The notes under the pieces: model-generated
Database searches by the model: none
What the model was told of the DNA's origin: nothing
Seen by the model: only the letters and a program-made list of their open reading frames with translations
Assembly: GCA_021234155.1 (NCBI GenBank)
Contig: JAJEKV010000184.1
Location: 498,001 to 562,000, forward strand
Origin: Isoetes taiwanensis
Lineage: Eukaryota; Streptophyta; Lycopodiopsida; Isoetales; Isoetaceae
DNA: 64,000 nt
Direction of reading: 5' to 3'
Made by a program: the position numbers and the translations under genes
Shown here: positions 33,061 to 43,994 of the stretch, one piece after another
Layout of the letters: every line of letters begins with the position of its first letter
Position numbering within the stretch: the first letter of the stretch is position 1

Positions 33061-33720
33061 TTACAGGTTCGGTGTGGAGCTTTGAGTTTTGTGAAGAAGA
33101 TTCATGAGACACTGTGGTTGGTACTTTTGCCTCTCAATCCGGATAGGTATGTCTTACTTCATACATTGACTTACTTATACTTCAGTAGCTTATTATATTT
33201 TACTCGTTTTGCAGGTCTAAACCACTGGAAACAGAGATTGGAAGGTATCAATTTATGCTTTATTGTCATGGATCAATTGTTAATATGACACTAACATTGA
33301 CTTACTTATACTTCAGTTGCTTATTATATTCTACTCGTTTTGCAGGTCTAAACCACTGGAAACAGAGATTGGAAGGTATCAATTTATGCTTTATTGTCAT
33401 GGATCAATTGTTAATATGACACTAACATCTTGGATCTGACAACAGAAATGATGACAAGGATAAACTTATGGAATTCGCGCCATTCACGCCATTCAAGAAT
33501 TGTCCGCCGGCTGAAATGAAAGTGGTTGCATCTGACATAACAATTTTATGTGCAACTAACTCTAAAATGAGTAGCCGCTTAGTGGATCTTTATGGCAGGT
33601 AATAACCTGGTTGTAATCGAGCTGTATTTGTTGCTATTCCTTGTCTTTAATGTTAATCTTAATCTAATCCAGGTGCTTGTATGAGACATTGCCTTTCGAG
33701 TGGAAGAGCAAAATCTTTTT
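33061..33720 (+). CDS. Unidentified multi-exon gene fragment (partial)
   Basis: Exons with consensus borders: 33061-33146 ('FVKKIHETLWLVLLPLNPD'), 33215-33244 ('SKPLETEIG'), its exact duplicate 33346-33375, 33446-33598 ('LMEFAPFTPFKNCPPAEMK' to 'SSRLVDLYG') and one starting at 33673 ('CLYETLPFEWK'). Every intron splits a codon after base 2 (AG/G or AG/A), so all exons join in one frame, and including or skipping the duplicated 30-base microexon keeps the frame. Shared phase and GT..AG borders make chance unlikely. I do not recognise the protein. The beginning and end are not found, so it could be a captured gene fragment rather than a working gene. Confidence 0.5.
33164..33425 (+). repeat. 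131-bp tandem duplication including a microexon
   Basis: 33164-33294 is repeated at 33295-33425 with two or three changes. Each unit carries intron sequence, an acceptor 'gttttgcag', the 30-base exon and the following donor. Confidence 0.92.
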
Positions 33721-34769
33721 TTTATCCTGCTTACAACTATATAAGGTTTAGAGAAGCTACCAGCAGCAGAAAAAGAAAGGGTGAATCAAATTTGAAGGAT
33801 CACCAATGTCATTGAAATAGTGAAATCAGGGATGAAGGGGATTGTGGTAGCTAAATGCCATCATATCCTTTGCACCTATGCTTGAGAATGACCATTTTGT
33901 GCGGGCTGTTTTACGCCGCACCATCGATTCCAAGATCCTACCCGCACTGTGAATTCACGCCTTGAATCCTCTTACGTTTATGCGCGACGACGAGAAAGCA
34001 ATCAAAGGGTATGTAATACTTTAAGTTGTTGCTTTGCTTTTCTTCGCTAATTTGGTCTCCGCTAAATTTAAGTGATATGTAGGCTGCACACACAAATGTT
34101 AACCACATCGATCGGTCAAGTATCTAGAGGCGCCGATTTTATGAAGAGAAATAATGTTAATCGGATTCAAAGAAGTAGAGGTGCCACAAAGAGTCCGATT
34201 TAACATCATGTGGGTTGTATGTGATGGGATTTATGCACAAATATGTTGAAGCTCTTATCTCCGGTAGAGATATGGAAGTAAGTTGTATGCCTTCCCTTGT
34301 ATGTACCGCATCTCATGTTCCTTTAAATATTTCTAACGTTATTTATGGATGTCACAGATTACATCTAAATGGTTCTCTCATGAATAATACCGGCCACGAC
34401 GACAATTTCTAATAGATGCTTTGGTCATGCATTGTGATGCCAATCCGAAAGAACGACAGCCAGCCCCTCCTCGATTTCTGAGCTGATCATGAGTCTGAGT
34501 ATCTGATTTTGCAAGATGAACTATGTAACAGGCTTATATATATCTTTTGTTCACATTTGTGTTCACATTTCCTATCATAAGGAATGTGTAAATGACACTA
34601 TGCTGAATAGTATACTACTGATAGTATACTTTATGACTATGTAAGTTTTTTTTTTTTTTGAAGAAAAAAGATTTCTGATTTAAAGAAGCCTTGTACCCTT
34701 TTTGGTCAATCAAAACAGTTACTTGATTGTTTCGACTGTTACAACACACTTGATTATTTTGATTGTTTC

Positions 34770-35490
34770 AACACCACACTACCACACCCCACCACACTCC
34801 ACCACACCACATCATACCACCACACACCACTACACACACCACCACCACCACCCCCACCACCACACCCCACCACCACCACACACCACACCACCACCCCCCA
34901 CCACCACACTCCACCACCGCTCCACACTCCACCATTTGGTGTATGGTGTATGGTGTGTGGTGAATGGTGAATGGTGTGTGGTGGGGAGTGTGGTGAATGG
35001 TGTGGTGTGTGGTGGGATGTGCTCGTTCTGGTGAATATGATAGTTGGTGTATGGTCTATGGTGTATGGTGTGTGGTGAATGGTGTGGTGTGTGGTGGGGT
35101 GTGTGGTGAATGGTGTGGTGTGTGGTGGGATGTGCTCGTTCTGGTGAATATGATAGTTGGTGTATGGTCTATGGTGTATGGTGTGTGGTGAATGGTGTGG
35201 TGTGTGGTGGGGTGTGTGGTGAATGGTGTGGTGTGTGGTGGGATGTGCTCGCTTAAAGGTGAATATGATAGTTGGTGTATGGTCTATGGTGTATGGTGTG
35301 TGGTGAATGGTGTGGTGTGTGGTGGGGTGTGTGGTGGGGTGTGTGGGTGGGATGTGCTGCTTAAATGAATATGATAGTTGGTGTATGGTCTATGGTGTAT
35401 GGTGTGTGGTGAATGGTGTGGTGTGTGGTGGGATGTGCTGCTTAAGTGAATATGATAGTGTGGGGCATGGTATGGTGCATGGTTTGATGT
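34770..35490. repeat. CA-rich/GT-rich minisatellite, copy B
   Basis: A CCA/CAC block (34770-34935) is followed by GT-rich units of 105-115 bases starting 'gttggtgtatggtctatgg' at about 35044, 35157, 35271 and 35377. The CA and GT halves are complementary, so one strand could fold into a long imperfect hairpin. Confidence 0.88.
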
Positions 35491-36014
35491 GGTATACACA
35501 CCCTAACAGTTTAGTGTTCATTTCATGCAGATGGTATTGTTCAAGAGGTTTCTGGACCAACATCCAGAAATTTTTGGCAGATGCTTCAAGATGCATTTAA
35601 AGAAAAATACTCTAAACATATTTTCCTATTGGTCACTGGTTACCATATTTTGTTAGTGTGCGGATCATAAATTCACGCTTGAAATTCCTTGTTGGCTTTA
35701 ATGTTTGTTTTGGTATACTATTTCAAGAATTGTACTTTTGCATTTTATAATTAATGACAAAAACTGTCATTAACTTGAGTTGCACCAAAAACTTGAGTTG
35801 CAAACTAAGTACCAAACATGTTTCTTATATCTATACAGAAAGGATAGAAATAGTTCAGTTAACTAAAAGAACAAAGGGAAACTCGGGAGAACAGCTTAAA
35901 GCAAAAAAAAATAGTCACAAATACCGTAGAGAAGAGGAGTTCTGTCATTAATGAAAAAGCTTTACAAAAAATGGAGTCACAAGGACTATTGCTTCTGTAT
36001 TTAATTAAAAAGCT

Positions 36015-36386
36015 TTACAAAGAATAGTCACAAGGACTATTACCAAAAAAATTGAAACCAGGGATTACAAAAAACAAGGCTTGATCTTGGGCCATCTTCA
36101 CTCTATATGAAGGCCGTCCTCCATGGCATACATCTTCATTTCGAGGAGTCGCTCCCTCGCCGAGGTAAGCCTCATGCACCCACTCGATCACCCGCAACGA
36201 AGCGACCGCCTGATGATCCATGATGAGCTTCTCCACCTCTGGTGGAGTGAACCATACGATCAGAATGCCGGGTGGCCTCCGGGGAAGACACCTGGATTCT
36301 CGGAGGAAGAGGAGGACCGGGTCAAGGGGGAGGAGCAGCACAATGGCGGGATAGTGTTCCTGGAGTGTCGTCTTGAACTTGGCCAT
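36015..36386 (-). CDS. Short open frame of repeat R1, hypothetical protein
   Basis: A 123-codon frame, the longer of two copies; the other, at 1870-2150, is broken. It opens 'MAKFKTTLQEHYPAIVLLLP' and has a hydrophobic patch at 12-29, then 'WFTPPEVEKLIMDHQAV' and 'RVIEWVHEAYLG'. The middle part (residues about 40-75) looks like a folded helical segment. The last 30 residues run into the 'caaggactatt' repeats and may not be translated. I recognise no family. Presence at the same place in two repeat copies argues that it belongs to the element. Confidence 0.35.
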   Translation of the reverse strand: MAKFKTTLQEHYPAIVLLLPLDPVLLFLRESRCLPRRPPGILIVWFTPPEVEKLIMDHQAVASLRVIEWVHEAYLGEGATPRNEDVCHGGRPSYRVKMAQDQALFFVIPGFNFFGNSPCDYSL

Positions 36387-36924
36387 GGCGGAAGTGAAGG
36401 AGATGGACGGAATGGGGAAGGAGTGAAGGAGATGGCGGAATAGACGATGGGGACGAAATGAAGCTACAGGGCAGAATTATGGGAATAAAAGGGATGTTTG
36501 CATGCATACGATTTTGTTTTGGGAATTAGGCAGAAGAGGAAAGGGATGTATCCATGCATACGATTTCACACCCTAGCACAACCCTAACACAAAGTTAGCA
36601 ATATCCCACATGCATATATCACAAAAAGCGTGCACATATATAAATAGGGTTTTGCTACTTCATTGATAAGTGGATAGAGATTAGATGTTGAAAAGTTATG
36701 GCTCGCTGGCTTGTAATCTTCAGTTACAGGCCAGCGTGTCATAACTGTCCAAGATGTAATCCTAGTCCACCCTTTTTTTTAGTCCCACATGCATTCAATG
36801 TTCCACATGTTACCAAATCAACAATTGCCAAATCAACAAATGCCAAATGAATGGATTATGTTAAGGCATATTGTGTGCCTATGCATATTGTGTTTGGTAA
36901 AGCGTGAGTCAACAATATAGAGAT

Positions 36925-37176
36925 AACAAGGAATATTCCTTATTACCTTGAAAGGATAATTCCTTATTGCATTGAAAGGAATATTCCTTAGCGCCTAGTT
37001 ATCAGGAATATTCCTTATTACCTTCAAAGGAATATTCTTTAGTTTGTTTAAGTGCACCCATAGTTACAAGGAATATTCCTATTACCTTGAAAGGAATATT
37101 CCTTTTTGCATTGAAAGGAATATTCCTTAGTGCCTAGTTATCAAGAATATTCCTTATTACATTGAAAGGAATATTC
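36925..37176. repeat. Cluster of ten AAGGAATATTCCTT palindromes in two higher-order units
   Basis: The 14-base palindrome AAGGAATATTCCTT, or a one-to-two-base variant, occurs about ten times. Spacers are 'attaccttga', 'attgcattga' and 'agcgcctagttatc'. The block from about 36930 is repeated from about 37057, giving a higher-order unit of roughly 127 bases. Confidence 0.9.
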
Positions 37177-37689
37177 CACATTGAGTATAGCCCTTTCCTT
37201 TGAGCTAGGCTTGTGGGATATATGCCACCATCAACCATTGGCCAATTGGGTCAGAAAAAGAGGACAGTGGGATAGATTTTGAGAAAAGGATGTTGAACAA
37301 ATCATTGGCACAAATCATTGGTTAAGGAACAAATCATTGGCATGGTACGAGCCATATCAGAAACAGGGGAGAAGGGAATAGACAGGGATAAAAATTCCTT
37401 TTTTACCTGTGGTGACTGGTTGATTCCGATGGCGGGAGGAGATCGAACGACTAGATCACAATCCATATCCCCAATTCAAATGCAAACTCACCGGCGAAAC
37501 CCATTCTTGAGGAGATCAATGCCGAAACAGGGAAACCAATTGAACTTACACTAAGTATAACAATGCAAAGTATATAAACATTATATTAATGTTTGTGTTT
37601 TAACTGGTTCACATTCGATTACATTCGGTTTGCAAGTCCATGCCTTAGTGCATAGAAAAGTTACTTCAACAACAAAGAACGTTATTCTA

Positions 37690-40600
37690 GATTCTACAAT
37701 CTCTCGCAAATTTCCCAAAGAACATTTCATGCCAATAGTTAGTCAGTTCGTATGCATAAGATGTACCTTTAATCTTATGTTTGACTGGCTCAATGGAAAT
37801 CTCACCCCACCATTGACTCGGGATGGACAAGAACTTTCTTTCCTTGAATAAGCTCATACTTTTTGATGGCAACCAGTGAATCAATTCAAAGTAGTTACCA
37901 GCTATAACTTCATTACCACAATAAAATTCATTTCCATAGTCATCCTTGGTGTCTTCTTCGAGGGCATGTTTCACTTCGTGCCTTTGGATGAGATAATAAG
38001 GGACCCTTTCATAATTGTCCGGGATGTGAATGATGCAAAATAATCTCCAACCTGCACTGTCTCATCCACATTGTCCATGTCATTTGCCCACAAGTCCTCT
38101 CATTACCCATCTTCTTCAACATTGTCCCCGCTTGTAGGCTCTAGTTTTCTCAACTCCCACCGCCACAATGATCAGCATTCTCACAAGCGGGCCAATCAAA
38201 ATTGATGCATGCCTTACAAAAACATGAAAGAGATCTACACATTAACTTTGTTGGATCATTTGGATCTATGGATGATACGCAATGAAGAGATTGCACCCTT
38301 TCACCGGGAGCACATCAAATCTTTGGGAACGGTCAATGTCGACACCTTCCAAAATACCCTTTCCACATCGAAATTTTCTCTTCAAGAACCTCACATGCGC
38401 TTTTACGCATTTTTTATCACTTTCCCATCCTTTTTTCTTTGTTCCGCCTCGAGCCATAGTTTGGCTATGGCTCCTTCTCCGCCATGTGTGCCCTTCCCAT
38501 GTCCCGAGCCAAAGAAATTCTAGTGCATTCTGATCTTATGCTCTTGATGATACCTAGTTACATGATAGAAAGCTCTTTTCGACTTGAATTGGGCTGCACA
38601 CCCGTCCGGACCAAACTAAGTGGTATTTCATATGACCAAAGACCATTTTCTTTCAGCCAATTGAGGTGCATCTTGAACGCTTTTTGTACAAAGTGAGTAT
38701 CATGTGTTTTGTCATCTGAAATAAAGAAGTGCACACATTTCCTCATTTTACCCCTCAGACCTTGAACATCGTGATGTGGACCAATATGCCGATTTGTTCA
38801 TTGTACCAATGTTGTGCTTGAATCTCGTTGAATGGCTTCAAAGTATAATTCTCCGAGAAATCAACAACCGATAATATCACGGTATCATCACAAAGACTCT
38901 TCATGGATTCCTTGAATTGTGTTGTTTTCGCCAATGTGCCACAAAGTTATGATATACAAACTTCGACATATGATCAAACATGTTATCCAACATATTACCG
39001 GAGCGCCTTTCTTGTCAATTAGCTTTAGTCTTCGTGAAGTTCCTTTCTTCGAGGACTCATTAACGTAACCATAGACTTGCCAATCAAGCGCTTGATCAAT
39101 CTCGCTCCTTGTATTCTCTTGGACACAACTCAATTAATTGTTTCCCACAATTTCCACAATCTGATTTGATACATTGTAGCTTATGCCACTCGTTGCCTGC
39201 TGCTCTGTCACATACCATAGCCCTCCAAAATGTGCTAACATTATCAAATGTCTTGTCCTTGGCTTGACATATTCCAAAGATGAGCTTCGGATCTTTTACA
39301 CACCACAATTGCACGAACAATTTTCATGGAGTCTTGACCTCATCAAATTAAATGCCTGCTTGTACAGATCTGATTGCTCATGTTTCACGCAACAACATGT
39401 GTTTCTTTCCTTTAGCTTTCTAATGCAAGAAGGTTTTAAGTATTCAAATTGCCTAAGCCCAATCCGAACCTCTGGATACTGATCCACAAAATTCTGAATA
39501 ATTCACCAGAAAAATTACAAAGGAAATAAATTAGTCACCTCAATACATTACATTACATACAAATCTTTTACATATTCAAGACCCTAAACTCCCACACATA
39601 CATGTACATTCTGACATGAATTTTATTTCATTTACATCTCTACACTAATTTCTTCTTAGTTACTGCCTACATCTACAATACATCCAGAATATACATGTAA
39701 ACAAATATACATCCAGAATATACATGTAAACAAATATACATCCGAAACATACATGTAAACAAATATACATGTAATGTTGCCATGAAATAATTTGACATTT
39801 CCATGTAGAACAACTAGGGCAGATCGCATCTACATTACATTCAAAAAGTAAAGAAATCATATACAAACTTTACATCAGGCCTTACAAAATAAAAACATCT
39901 TTATTCTGAAAAACAAGATGCAATTACAAAAACTAAATTACAATCATTACTGTAATGTCAATATATTGAATTGGTTGTGTCCTCTTCTTCATGACATCTC
40001 TAATTTTGGTGAAACCTTTGAGTTATCTAACCAAAACCGAAAGCAACCATATCCTTCATAGCCCGATCTATCGTATTTGTTCTTGGATTTCACCGCTAAT
40101 GCCCACAGATTTGTTCCACCCAAAGACATTCTTTTCCTTCTCTCCACCGCTAGTTTCATATTTCTAGGATGTATTTTCAAAGAACTTAGTCGCTAGTGAA
40201 GTCTTCGTAATTCTCCTTCCTCTCCAACCACCATAGATAGTACAAAATGCTTTGCAGCAAAGTCCGTCATTGCTATTTGCATTTTTGACGCCTTGGAGGC
40301 CATCCTTTAAATTCTTTTACCAGATCTGTTTCACGATAGCCTCTTGAGGCCTTCCAATGACCCGACTCAAATAGGAATTGCAATCTTTTGTCCTGCAATA
40401 ATCTTCTTGCAAATATACTTTGCTGTTTTGGAGTCAAATTAGATACCTCATTCATTATGAGATTTACAGAAGCATTCACCTTTCTTCTAATTGGCTTTGT
40501 CACGTATCCACCCCTACAAACCCTCTGTTTCGATTTTCTTTGCCTGCTTGTAACAGTGCTTTCCGAAACTTCATCATCAGGAGGATTGAAATCAACCCGA

Positions 40601-40720
40601 TGTCGACCTCGAAGTGCTTGCATGAGAGTCCAATCCTTCTTCCATAGTTTCTTCTTCAACCGGTGCTTTAAGACATCGATCCATTCTCTGCGGAAGGGGA
40701 TACAACATCCCCGCACAAGA
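37690..40720 (-). pseudogene. DDE-like transposase family with HTH and Cys cluster, copy B
   Basis: Minus-strand blocks in order: an N-terminal region (40716-40273) with 'SNLTPKQQSIFARRLLQDKR'; 'KIHPRNMKLAVERRKR' and 'SKVSPKLEMS' (40180-39989), matching the HTH-like block of copy A; 'YPEVRIGLRQFEYLKPS' and 'NTCCCVKHEQ' (39485-39296); 'NEWHKLQCIKSDCGNCGKQ' (about 39195-39120); 'VVDFSENYTLKPFNEIQ' (about 38870-38820); 'DTHFVQKAFKMHLNWLKENG' (about 38700-38640); 'CAAQFKSKRAFYHVTRYH' (about 38605-38550); 'FFGSGHGKGTH' (about 38520-38490); and a C-terminal block near 37970-37690. Conserved acidic residues sit as in copy A. Multiple frameshifts and stops show decay. The two copies are too diverged to be a recent duplication. 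Confidence 0.75.
39680..39772. repeat. 29-bp tandem repeat, three copies
   Basis: Units starting 'acatccagaatatac' at 39680 and 39709 and a variant at 39738, each ending 'atgtaaacaaatat'. It lies in the gap between the HTH-like and Cys-rich blocks of transposase-like copy B, where copy A has an intron. Confidence 0.9.
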
Positions 40721-40904
40721 AATCAGATTATTAACCGATTTGTACTCATGCTTGAAGGGATTTGTATTATCGCTTGAAGGAAAGGGATTTCAATTTGTTC
40801 AAGATACATTTGTTTCTTGAAATGCATTCGATTTAGGAGCAGCTATAATCGATTCGGGCCAAGTTTTCGTTGAGGTAGAATCCGGAGCCATGTTTGATCG
40901 ATTG

Positions 40905-41825
40905 AGAAAAGTTCAAAATGTGCGCCAAAGTTTTTTTTTTTCCGCAGGCAAGATATTTAGATTTTATTGATAGAGAAGCTAGTACAAGATTTCGGGAGGA
41001 TTTGGTATAATTATGGAGAATATTGTACGTCAACCGCCTTTATTAATGATAGGCAACTCCATGTAAAATTCAAAATGTACATTACAAACACTTTAACCCA
41101 GTTCAAATTTTTACGTCAATATACAAAAAAATTCAATCACCCTTTCATGCTTCTACCCCAACGCAAACCATGAACTAAAATTCCATGGATGTGCCTAAGC
41201 GATTTTCAAAGACATATATTTTGATTTCTGTGAAAGCAAACTGGAATTTAACCATCATAAGGCCAGCCTTGCGGCCAGCAACCCGAAGTGTTCGCTTTGA
41301 GTGCACCACCTTTGCATTGAATTGAAATTTCGAGTATTCTCTTTAATCACTGTAACATTTTAGTCCAGATGAACCTGAGGTAATCAAAACCATAGTTGTT
41401 CTTGTGGGATTTGCAATAGAGCAGCAGATGGCTTCGACTTTGAATCAGATCCTGTAGTTTATTTTTGCTCTGATCAAACGAGTAGACAATTCCACCGACC
41501 TTACCTACAGGAGCAGGTTCAAGGAAAAAAACATGTAAAAAGGGGAGTTATCATGTCAAAACATTCTTAATGTCCCATCTATGTGCAAATCAAAGTCTCA
41601 GAATTAGCATATTTTGGATTTGTCAGCAAAAAACTTGGCTCCCACCACGATCTGATGAAAATAAGTAGAAGCAGACTCAGCTCTTGTAGTAGTAATCATT
41701 CACACGAAAATGATTTCATATTGAATCCCTTACATCTATCAGCTTCTTTGTACTATACAATCCAATTCCATAGTGAACCTAATGTTTTGGAAATATTTGA
41801 GAATGATGGTTGTGACCATTAGCTA
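40905..41825. other. Unassigned AT-rich DNA
   Basis: No family recognised; only short frames. Confidence 0.4.
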
Positions 41826-41827
41826 TA

Positions 41828-41880
41828 AGGTTTGCACTGGATCTTTTTCTAAGGTTTTTTGGGTGTGGTGTGGGGCTTTT
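41828..41880 (+). repeat. 52-bp direct repeat, left copy
   Basis: 'aaggtttgcactggatc' through 'gggtgtggtgtgggg' recurs at 45129-45180 with one visible substitution. The pair brackets HUH/Rep-like copy 1. Confidence 0.85.
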
Positions 41881-41887
41881 TTTTTTT

Positions 41888-43990
41888 TTAATGGTCCATT
41901 TTTTTCTTTTTTTTCAATGGTCCGAGATTTATTCCTATTGGTTTTCTTAGAAGTTAGGTTTCTTTGTTGCTTGCGGGACGGGAGCCGGATTCATGCATGT
42001 GGCCTCTGTTCTGTTCTGGAAGGTCGTGGGCTGCGGCATGTGGCTGCATGGGATTGCTGTGGCGGGCAAGACAGGAGTGGTGCTGCACATGGTGTTCTAG
42101 AGGTTGTTTTTCCATTGGCAATGGAGTTTTCGCTGCAGTTCATAAGCTGCATGGTCATCCATTTTCTTCCTGGCATATCTCAGTCGTGGCAGCGGAATCG
42201 GGGTCTCCCACAGGTACTTGAGTTTCCTTCAGTGTGCTTGTCGCCATGTTCTTGAGGAGGTCATGGTGGGGAGGTATCGGGCAAAAGGGGCGGGGCAATG
42301 TCGATGCTGAGGGGCGTCCTCCTGAAAGCAGTGCTATTGCAAAATGCAGGGCTCTGTGGGAAGGTTTCAAATTTTCTGAGAATGAGAATTTCCATGGAAG
42401 CACGTTTGTGGAGCAACTGGAGCCTCTTGTGTCAGATGCAAGCCAAGGGAAGAAGGTGGGAAGGAAGCATCTGAGGATAATTCATGGCAATTCGTGGAGT
42501 TGAAGACAAGGGGCCAGGTAGATAGAACTTCAGAGGGAAGAAACTCCCGTTGGCAAAGAAGGTGGTGGCCAGGGGAGGAAAGAACAAGAGGCCCAGGATA
42601 AGCTGTGGTGAAGCTGTGGACGAGCCTTGCTCTCTTAACGTCAGTGTCACAGTCAGTGTAGGTGGGCTCGATGTTTGGGAGGGACTGTATCTTTCTGTGT
42701 GCAGATTCCTGGATAAAAAGTGTATCTCTAGGGTGGTCAGCCAAGAGCGGGGATCCGAGCTAGACCATTTACAGTGTGTTTTTCGAGTTGCAGTGAGCAA
42801 TCTTAGCACTCCAGCTATGATGAATGTCAGATTGAAGAAGTATCTTGGCTGGGATAGTCACAAGCTTGCCGGGGGGATTATTCTATGCAAAGCCCTGAAG
42901 GACACAAAGCTACACTGCTACGAAGGTATGATCGGGTATTGCTTGAAAGATCTTGGCAAAATGCACTTCAAACAGCATGTGAAGAATGTGAGTGCAGAAC
43001 AGATGGCCAGAGGAAAAGACCTGTATGCATTATATGGTGCAGGGACATCAAGTCCTATGCGACACTGGACAACCAGAATTTATTGGCTAGGGCCTGTCAT
43101 TTTGTTCTGTACCATGGTAAGAGGCAGCTTAGTGTGTCTTTGGAGCAGGCTGTCACTGCAATGTTAAGAACACATAAGTTTGTTCTGAGCAGTGCATGGG
43201 TGCTACACATGAACTGCGCGTTCATATCACAACATCGGGTGGAGGCAGCCTGGAGGCTGACATTAACCCCGGATGTGCTTCTATTAGGGATGTGCGCTCG
43301 GTTATCTTTGGCACGCCACCTGGAAGTGAACCTGTAGAGCGTGTTGGGAGAAGAAGAAAACGGGTTTGGGATGAGGTACATAATGATCTTGAGGATACGG
43401 ATGATGGTGATGAATTGGTAGCCTTCAAGGATGATACTGCCCTACAGATGCCCCTATTTATGCCCGTTATGAGCTCTGGCCAGAGTTCATCCCTCTACAT
43501 TCAGGCGACAAGAGTGTTCATGTGGATTAGGTACTGCCTGTGTGTTTGTGGTTGATGTCTTGACATGTACATTTTCTAGGTGTGATAGTGGATCAGGTTC
43601 CAGTAGATGTTGATGGTGAGAATAGGTTACCTCATCAGATCATAAGCATAGATAGTGATTCGGAGGGCGAATCAACTAAGGATTTGCGAAGCTGCAATGT
43701 GAATGGTGATGTGAGCAAGAAATCTGAGTGCTTTCATGTTCATGTTGACGTTGATTTGCTGTCCAAGGAGGTTCTTACCGCAATCAGGGATGTGAAAGAG
43801 AGTCTGTGCAATAGGTTGCAGAGGATACAAGATGCTTTGGAGTGCTTGGAGATGGACGATTTGAAAATCTCCTTGAGGCAAAGACAATGTTTCCGTGGGC
43901 ATGTAAATCTGTTGAACGGTATTCTTATGCGCCATGTCAATGCGCTGGATCGCATGGCAGGCAGGCACCCTGGCACTATGCAGGTTTGAA
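41888..43990 (+). pseudogene. HUH/Rep-like (Replitron-type) protein, copy 1, degenerate
   Basis: The core frame 42550-43055 reads from 'MAKKVVARGG', a basic start, through 'SVTVSVGGLDVWEGLYLSV', 'SQERGSELDHLQCV', 'VRLKKYLGWDSHK', 'ILCKALKDTK' and 'GMIGYCLKDLGKMHF'. A Y-C-x-K block (Tyr at residue 130, Lys at 133) resembles motif III of HUH/Rep endonucleases. The histidine motif, HLHIQ in copy 2, is HLQ here, lost by a six-base deletion. Coding continues in another frame ('ATLDNQNLLARACHFVLYH', 'SLEQAVTAMLRTHKF', 43040-43190), then a third ('ASIRDVRSVIFGTPPGSE', 43196-43530), then 43582-43989, an acidic and helical tail. I match this layout from memory to Replitron transposon proteins. A CRESS-type Rep relict is the alternative. 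Not functional as read. Confidence 0.65.
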
Positions 43991-43994
43991 GAGT

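Larger units (their letters stand above)
34140..36450. repeat. Dispersed repeat family R1, copy B (complete on the right)
   Basis: The counterpart of 1-2180. Homology begins at or before about 34150 ('aataatgttaat') and ends near 36430. Conserved parts include 'catcatgtgggttgtatgtgatggga', the 'agtatactttatgactatg' segment, the CA/GT minisatellite, 'aacttgagttgcacc' and 'gagtcacaaggactatt' (twice), and the short minus-strand frame. Confidence 0.8.

Noticed and set aside
34702-35600. Open frames on both strands in the second minisatellite
   Set aside because: Same low-complexity artefact as above; frames follow the repeat unit length.
36925-37176. CRISPR-like array of spaced palindromes
   Set aside because: Spacers are themselves repeated and short, and the context is eukaryotic; it is a tandem repeat, not a CRISPR.
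38209-38696. Plus-strand frames of 70-104 codons
   Set aside because: They are antisense to the transposase-like copy B, whose minus-strand motifs are far more convincing.
41991-42176. Cys/Trp-rich frames upstream of the HUH-like core as a zinc-binding domain
   Set aside because: Three overlapping frames are equally open and Cys spacing is not regular; the region may be noncoding leader.
42550-43055. Endogenous plant DNA virus Rep as the first explanation for the HUH-like frame
   Set aside because: The downstream region is a long non-helicase extension rather than a Rep helicase, and the copies look like a dispersed transposon. Kept only as an alternative.
43531-43579. Intron joining the last two frames of HUH-like copy 1
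   Set aside because: GT and AG are present but 49 bases is too short for a plant intron and the joined frame meets a stop.
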